Positions 58,601-64,000 of a stretch of 64,000 nt of DNA are shown piece after piece. The stretch's first letter is position 1. The number at the start of each line of letters is the position of its first letter. The stretch lies in NCBI RefSeq assembly GCF_005239225.2, contig NC_133285.1, positions 70,260 to 134,259 on the forward strand. The letters run 5' to 3'. Origin of the DNA: Populus alba. Lineage: Eukaryota; Streptophyta; Magnoliopsida; Malpighiales; Salicaceae. Both the position numbers and the translations under genes were made by a program. The notes under the pieces were generated by a model, which saw nothing but the letters and a program-made list of their open reading frames with translations, did no database searches and was not told the origin of the DNA.

Positions 58601-61600
58601 TTGCGACTGAGAAACTGATGTCGTTGGCGTGTCAATGCTTTTGTAAAGGCATCAGCTATTTGAAGAGCAGTATTGACATGAGGAAGAGTGATAACACCTC
58701 GAGTAAAGGCCTCCCTAATATAATGACAGTCCACCTCTATGTGCTTGGTGCGTTCATGGTAGACCGGATTTGCAGCTATTTGAATAGCACTAGTATTATC
58801 ACCATGAAGTGGAGTAGGAGCAGTTGGGGGGGAACCCAAGTTCAGAAATAAGACCACGTAACCACACAATTTCAGAACAAGCTGCAGACATGGCGCGATA
58901 CTCAGCCTCTGTAGAAGATTTAGAGACACAATCTTGCTTCTTACACTTCCAAGAGATCAAAGCATCTCCAAGAAAAATGCACCAGCCAGTAATAGACTTC
59001 CTAGTATCCGGGCAGCCAGCCCAATCCGCATCACTATAAGAAGTCAAGGTAAGAGTAGAATGTTGAGGAAAAAACAACCCACGAGTAGAGGAAACCAATT
59101 AAAGTATCTAATAAGACGACGAACTGCAGCAAGATGAAGATTTCGAGGTGCCTGCATAAATTTGCTGACTATATGGACAGCATAGGAGATATCAGGCCTT
59201 GTAATGGTGAGGTAGATAAGACTACAAACAAGTTTGCCTATATATAAAAAGGATCAGGCAAAAGCTCGCCTTCATCCTTTTTCGGTATTTCACATTACCT
59301 CCATTGGTGTATCAACAGCAGTAGCATCCTTTAAAACCAGCAAGCTCAATGAGATCCTGAATATATTTATGTTGATTTTAAGAACAAACCATGATCTCTA
59401 GAGTGAACTTCCAGCCCAAAAAATATGTGAGATGTCCAAGATCTTTCATTTGAAATTTACTATGCAGCATATGTTTAAGCTCAGTGATCAACCCAATGTC
59501 ATTCCCAGTGAGGATAATATCATCAACATAAAACTAAGAGAAATACCATACCAGTGGTGGTCTTGTAAAAGAAAAGTGATGAATTATATTGACTTTGGGT
59601 GAAGGAGAAGGTGAGAAGAGTATTGCGAAACTTCTCAAACCAGGCTCTAGGTGCCTGTTTCAAACCCATACAAAGAGCGTCTGAGTTTGGCAAACTGCAT
59701 TAGAAAGCCTTTGTGGACATACCAGGTGGAAGTGTCATATAATCTCTTCCTTAAGATCCCCATGCAAGAAGGCATTGGTTACATCCATCTGATATAAAGG
59801 CCAAGCATTAGAGGCTGCGATAGCAAGAAGTGTTCTTACCGTAGTCATCTTAGCAACGGGTGCAAATGTTTCTTCATAGTCGAAGCCATATTGTTGTTTT
59901 ATTGCCAAGAGCAACCAATCGAGCTTTATATCTATCCAAAGATCCATCAGACTTGAGTTTTACAGTATAAACCCACTTGCTACCAATGGGCTTGACATGT
60001 GAAGGACAAGAAATAATGTCCCAAGTATGATTGGCCGTAAGGGCGTTAAGTTCTGCCTCCATTGCTTGTTTCCAGCACTCATGTGCGCTAGCCTGTTTAT
60101 AACAAGTGGGAATGGAAATAGAAAGATAGAGTAGTAGACATAGCCACAGGAGTTGAAAAACCATACCTTTCAGGAGGTTTGTGAGGTCTAGAGCTTCTAC
60201 GAAGAGGAGGGGGATCATAAGAAATGGGCAGAACAGGATCAGATGCTGCAGGAAGATGTGAAGGAACCTCAGTGAGACCTGGAGAAGGAGCAGAAGCAGG
60301 AGTGCGCCGATGATAAAACATAACCAGGTTTAAACCTTTGTACTGGTGTTGGCGATGTAGAAAAAGATGGTAAAACAGATAGAGAAGGAAGTACTGAAGG
60401 CTGTTGGGTGCAAAAGAAAGGCTGATTTTCAAAAAATATGACATTCCTAGAGACACGAGTTCGACGTGCATGTGGATCATAACAAAGAATCCTTTTTTGG
60501 GTGACAGCATAGCCTAAGAAAGCACACTTGACAGATTGGGCAGTAAGTTATTTCTCTCATGTGCAGGAAGGTGAACAAAACAAACACATCCAAAAATATG
60601 AAGATTAGAATAATTTGGTGCATGTCCAAACAAACGAACATAGGGAGAATCATTGTTTCAAGTGGGAGATGGTAATCGATTAATTAAATAAATAGCAGTA
60701 CACAAAGCTTCACACCAAAAATGAGAAGGAACACATGACTCAAGAAGGAGAGTTCGAACAACATCAAGAAGATGACGGTTCTTTCTTTCAGCCACACGGT
60801 TTTGTTGTGGGGTGAAAGGACAAGAACGTTGTGATATGATCCCATGACTTTGAAGAAAAAAATTGAAATGCATTTGACATATATTCACCACCTGAATCAG
60901 ATTGCAGAATTTTTGATTTTGGCAGAAAATTGTGTCTCAACTAAGGCAAGAAAGACTTTAAACACAGAGAAGACCTCACTTTTAGATCGAAGAAAATATA
61001 CCCAAGTAAAACGAGTGAAATCATCTATAAATGTAACAAAATATCTGTAATGTTCATGAGAAATAACAGGTGCAATACCCCAAACATCAGTATGCACGAT
61101 TTCAAAAGGTTTGGTGGTGCTGGTTTTATGCAATGGAAAAGGAAGAGTTTTGCTTTTACCAAGTTTGCAAGATGCACAATCAACAATATCATTATTAGAA
61201 GAAGTCGAATTTTTATTTCCTAGTAAACCAGATTTTAAACAAGACTCGAAGTACATGAGAATTAGGATGTCCTAAACGTCTATGCCACACCTGATTATCA
61301 CATTGAACAGCATTACATGCAACATAATTTGACATAGGAGAGGGAGATAAAAGCAAGGGAAATAGACGTCCCCACTTTAGGTCCCTTCGCGAATCATCTT
61401 CCCGGACACTTGATCTGCACAAAACAACCAGATTTGAAAAATGAACATCACAATTGTTGTCAACTAATTGGCCAACAGATATAAGATTAGTGGACAGCTT
61501 AGGGACACAAAGACAGTATTCAAAAGAGCTGAAATATCACCAACAGCTGTGATAGACAAGGGGTTACCATCGGCAGTACGAAATATGAAGATTGCCTTTA

Positions 61601-63721
61601 TATTTTTGAACATTATTTAAAGTAAGGCAGTGTTGGTCATGTGATTGGAAGCAGCAGAATCAAAATACCAAGGCTTAGGAACAGAATTTCGGTTACCTGA
61701 AAGGCCTAAAGCAGAAAGGGCAGAAAACTATCATTTGTTTAGGACCATTTCAGGGGTGATAGAGGACTGACCAGGACTAGGAGTATTTGAGGAACCAACC
61801 GAGACATTATAGGCAGTTTCAGATTTCTTTGGAGGCCGGATGGAGCAGTCTTTGATGATATGCCCTGGTTTCTTACAATAGTTGCAGAATTTTTTAGTAC
61901 AAGTAGTGGCAATGTGCCCAAATCCTTTGCAGCTATAGCACTGGATATTTGACATATTTTCTGCCTCCTTTAGACCTCCCTTGAGCAGTGGTATGCAACA
62001 GGAATTGGAGTAGAATTTTGAGCTTTCTGCTCCAAGACAGCTTGTGTAATGATCCGTTGTTCTTCCCTGAGAAGCTCTCCTACACAAATATCCAAGAAAG
62101 GAACTGGTTCTCTATTCATCAGGTTGGACCTGATTGCTTCAAATTCCCCTCTTAACTTCATTAAAAACTGATCCACGCTTGCTCGTCTCATGCACACTTT
62201 GAATAGCAACAAGTCCTTCAAGAGGTACACTTGCATACACAATGTCTGTGTACTCAGCCCAAAGATTTACAAAGGAAGAATAAAACTCTTGTATTGACAT
62301 ACTGCCTTGACTGAGTTGACCCAACTCAAGTTCCAATTGGAACCTTCGTGCTGTATTGCTTTGGTTGTAAACTTTCTTTCAGGTAAATCCCACATTTCTC
62401 TAGAGATTTGTAAGGCTTGAGATTGAGAAGCATGGAGTGTTCCATACTTCCAAGGATCCAAGACATAATCTGAGCATTCCTTCACCTCCCATTTCACATA
62501 TTTTCTCCTTTTTCCTGCTCACTATCAGTGTGCAAGAATTGTCCCAGCAATATGGACCCCCATAATTCCTTTCCCTTGACAAAAATCTGAAACTGAAAAG
62601 CCTAGGCAGAATCGTTCTTTCCAGTAAATCGAACAAGAAAAATGTTCAGATCGTTCTAGAGACATGATTTAACTAGAAACAAGAACCAAAAGATCAAGTC
62701 AAGGAAAAAAAAAACAGAATAGAAGAACCAGAAGAAACTAGACACAAGATGAATTGATTTTCAGAATTTTGGCTCTGATACCATGACAAGATAATACAAG
62801 AGAAATTCTGAAATGTTTCTATATTTTTCACTAAGAGAGTTACAATATATATATACATCAAGAAGTATCAAAATCCCTTAATTCTAGGATCTAATAAACA
62901 TAATCAGATACTTTAATACTAGGCCTAGACAATAATTGAGATCTTTAGAGAGAATCAAGGGATATACAGCTATAACAGAAATTAAACAAAGAAAGAAGAA
63001 TATAGTGACAGCTATGAAAGAAATAGAATAAGAAAAAGAAGAATATACTGACAGCACTGACAGCTATTAAAGAAATGAAATAAAGGAGAATATATTGACA
63101 ACTCCCCCTCTCTCTCTCTCTGCTATTTGTAGGAGCTATCGTCAACTAAGTCCAGCATCCAGCAAAATATATCATCCTTAAAGCAGAGAAGTCTATTCAT
63201 AGATAAAAGAGTCCCAGAGCTGGAGGCAGAAAAGAAAGTTGCTGCTGTTGCGAGAAACTTCAAGGAAGCTGCACGAATAGCTGCTGAGGCAAAGTCATTG
63301 GGGTGTTGAAAAGGATAGTTTGGAGAGATTGCGCTTGCAAAAGGCCACTTCAGAGCTGAAGAAGCTTGAAGAAGATATTAAAGATACTGTTGACAGATTG
63401 CAAACTACTGAGGGACTGATATTATCCAAGGAAAAGGAGGTTGCAATGGCTAGATTCCAGAGGTTGCTTTTAATTTCTGGTGCTGCCACAGCAGAAAGAT
63501 TTGCTGCTTTAGAGCGGGGCGACACTAACGAAGCTAACCTCCTACTTGCGGAGGCTGAGGCAGCAAATGATGAAGCAAAAAAACTTCAACCAACATACAA
63601 TTTTAAAGAAGAAGAATTTTTAATACCTAAACAGTTCATCCCTGTGGAGCTTGTATCCAATCTTGGGAGGAAGCAGTTAGCAGAATTGGCAGCTTCCGCT
63701 CATTTTCCAGCATCACAATGA
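55686..63721 (+). CDS. Coiled-coil protein with UVR-like motifs, 3 exons, frameshift in the last
   Basis: Exons: 55686-56621 (312 aa), 56777-57463 (229 aa), 63133-63721. Start at the first of three ATGs ([16 protein letters not shown]). Residues 20-200 are acidic, Gln/Ser/Asn-rich and disordered, with a basic [15 protein letters not shown] patch. From about 200 the protein is a long coiled coil. Two short motifs resemble UVR repeats: [19 protein letters not shown] and [20 protein letters not shown]. The C-terminus ([34 protein letters not shown]) looks like a conserved plant family of unknown role; I do not name it. In exon 3 the frame runs into TGA at 63307-63309 after AKSLG. One fewer G in the GGGG run at 63300-63303 would give AKSLGVEKDSL and the open frame to 63721. 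Intron 2 is swollen to 5.7 kb by a copia element. Confidence 0.8.
58242..58559 (-). repeat. Copia 3' LTR
   Basis: TGACAAGATAATACAAGAG...AATATATTGACA. Contains a short tandem GACAGC motif near 58470-58525. Identical to the 5' LTR except for one extra T near 58277. Confidence 0.96.
58567..59098 (-). pseudogene. Copia RNase H domain
   Basis: [55 protein letters not shown], then in a second frame [49 protein letters not shown] to the stop. All hallmark residues of copia RNase H are present. The two frames join at a run of seven G's (58826-58832), a likely one-base indel. Confidence 0.93.
59500..60218 (-). pseudogene. Copia reverse transcriptase
   Basis: [40 protein letters not shown], then [40 protein letters not shown] and, at about 59519-59530, the YVDD catalytic box. 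An in-frame TAG lies two codons before YVDD, and frame changes occur near 59880 and 59740. Clear copia RT, presently not translatable as one chain. Confidence 0.92.
60658..61422 (-). pseudogene. Copia integrase
   Basis: GAG-pre-integrase/HHCC remnant [28 protein letters not shown], then the catalytic core [13 protein letters not shown] (first D), [18 protein letters not shown] (second D region) and [17 protein letters not shown] (catalytic E). A frame change sits in an A-run at 61233-61236, where one base fewer restores LLKSGLLG-like reading; another lies near 60895. It would insert element cDNA into host DNA. Confidence 0.92.
61739..62650 (-). pseudogene. Copia gag with two zinc knuckles
   Basis: Capsid region: [87 protein letters not shown]. 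Nucleocapsid: [14 protein letters not shown] and [14 protein letters not shown], both intact CCHC. The pieces lie in several frames (62242-61970, 62336-62139, 62497-62267), so gag is broken as written. Confidence 0.9.
62784..63100 (-). repeat. Copia 5' LTR
   Basis: Same sequence as 58242-58559 minus one T. Its inner edge adjoins the initiator tRNA-Met PBS at 62772-62783. Confidence 0.96.
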
Positions 63722-64000
63722 CTAGAACCAGAGTGAAATTGATTTGAAGATGACCAACCCAAGAATTATTGGTGAACCAATAGCATCCAAATCATGTGAT
63801 TTCGAAACAGTTTCAGAAATTGCATTGCAAGGGACTACTGTGATTTTGATATTTTCTCTAGAATTTTCATGAGCCATGGACGACAAACATCAATTACAGT
63901 TTTGGTGATCAAAAGCTTGGCAGCAAGATCCATCCTATTCTTTGACATCTTGCCATGTGAGGACTTGTCACCTTTGGTAAGCCATAAATACAGAGCCTTA
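63722..64000 (+). other. Downstream flank / 3' UTR of the coiled-coil gene
   Basis: No further frame related to the gene and no other feature recognised. The window ends here. Confidence 0.5.

Larger units (their letters stand above)
58242..63100 (-). mobile_element. Very young Ty1/copia element in coiled-coil gene intron 2, antisense
   Basis: LTRs at 58242-58559 (318 bp) and 62784-63100 (317 bp) differ by a single T in a T-run. Both have TG..CA ends. A 5-bp target duplication ACTCC flanks the element (58237-58241, 63101-63105). PBS TGGTATCAGAGC (initiator tRNA-Met) on the minus strand directly abuts the right LTR (62772-62783); a polypurine tract TTTGAGGGGGGA abuts the left LTR (58560-58571). 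Domains run leftward as gag, integrase, RT, RNase H, the copia order. The element is antisense to the host transcript. It is full length, yet its frame is interrupted, often at homopolymers. Confidence 0.96.

Noticed and set aside
1..64000. CRISPR arrays, bacterial operons, rRNA or tRNA clusters
   Set aside because: None found; the regular repeats at the left end are telomeric, and the gene structures are those of a plant nuclear chromosome.

Overview
This window is one end of a plant nuclear chromosome. It opens with about 395 bp of Arabidopsis-type telomere repeat (CCCTAAA on the + strand, the orientation expected at a left end). It then runs through a degenerate subtelomere into six multi-domain or single-exon plant genes set in a transposon-rich, AT-rich background. 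Intron structure, a chloroplast ABC1 kinase, a SAUR gene, CCCTAAA telomeres and plant retrotransposons place it in a dicot. A woody rosid such as a Salicaceae species is my guess from recall of protein similarity, not something the sequence proves.

Layout. 1-395 telomere; 396-2727 a minus-strand LINE-type element carrying only ORF1, with telomeric DNA on both sides; 2728-3885 telomeric repeats that decay inward; 3886-6311 subtelomere with a short duplicated piece of the PXN 3' region. Genes: ABC1K3-like plastoglobule kinase (6312-9735, -, 7 exons); PXN-like peroxisomal NAD carrier (11338-19365, -, 11 exons) with a LINE in intron 3; a DnaJ/DnaJ-X chaperone of the ATJ10 type (23325-30184, +, 10 exons); a URGT-type nucleotide-sugar transporter (46849-48957, +, 5 exons); an intronless SAUR-like gene (54205-54630, -); and a coiled-coil protein with UVR-like motifs (55686-63721, +, 3 exons) with a nearly pristine Ty1/copia element in intron 2.

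The DnaJ and URGT genes are neighbours in Arabidopsis too (recalled). Here they are pushed apart by a nest of retrotransposons (32895-46200): a 5'-truncated LINE whose reading frame can be followed through two interruptions, one a decayed gag-only Ty3/gypsy element plus a segment shared with the DnaJ gene's intron 9, the other a young coding-poor LTR element with identical 5-bp target duplications. Two copies of an unclassified A/T-asymmetric repeat lie in opposite orientation on either side of the DnaJ-URGT block (about 20.2-21.5 kb and 50.4-51.7 kb).

The six genes serve unrelated functions (plastid lipid/quinone homeostasis, peroxisomal NAD transport, protein folding, Golgi sugar-nucleotide transport, auxin response, unknown coiled coil), so this is ordinary plant gene order and not a functional cluster. 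The most unusual structure is the reverse-transcriptase-less LINE inside the telomere tract. Several reading-frame breaks, including one in the last exon of the coiled-coil gene, coincide with homopolymer runs and may be assembly errors.
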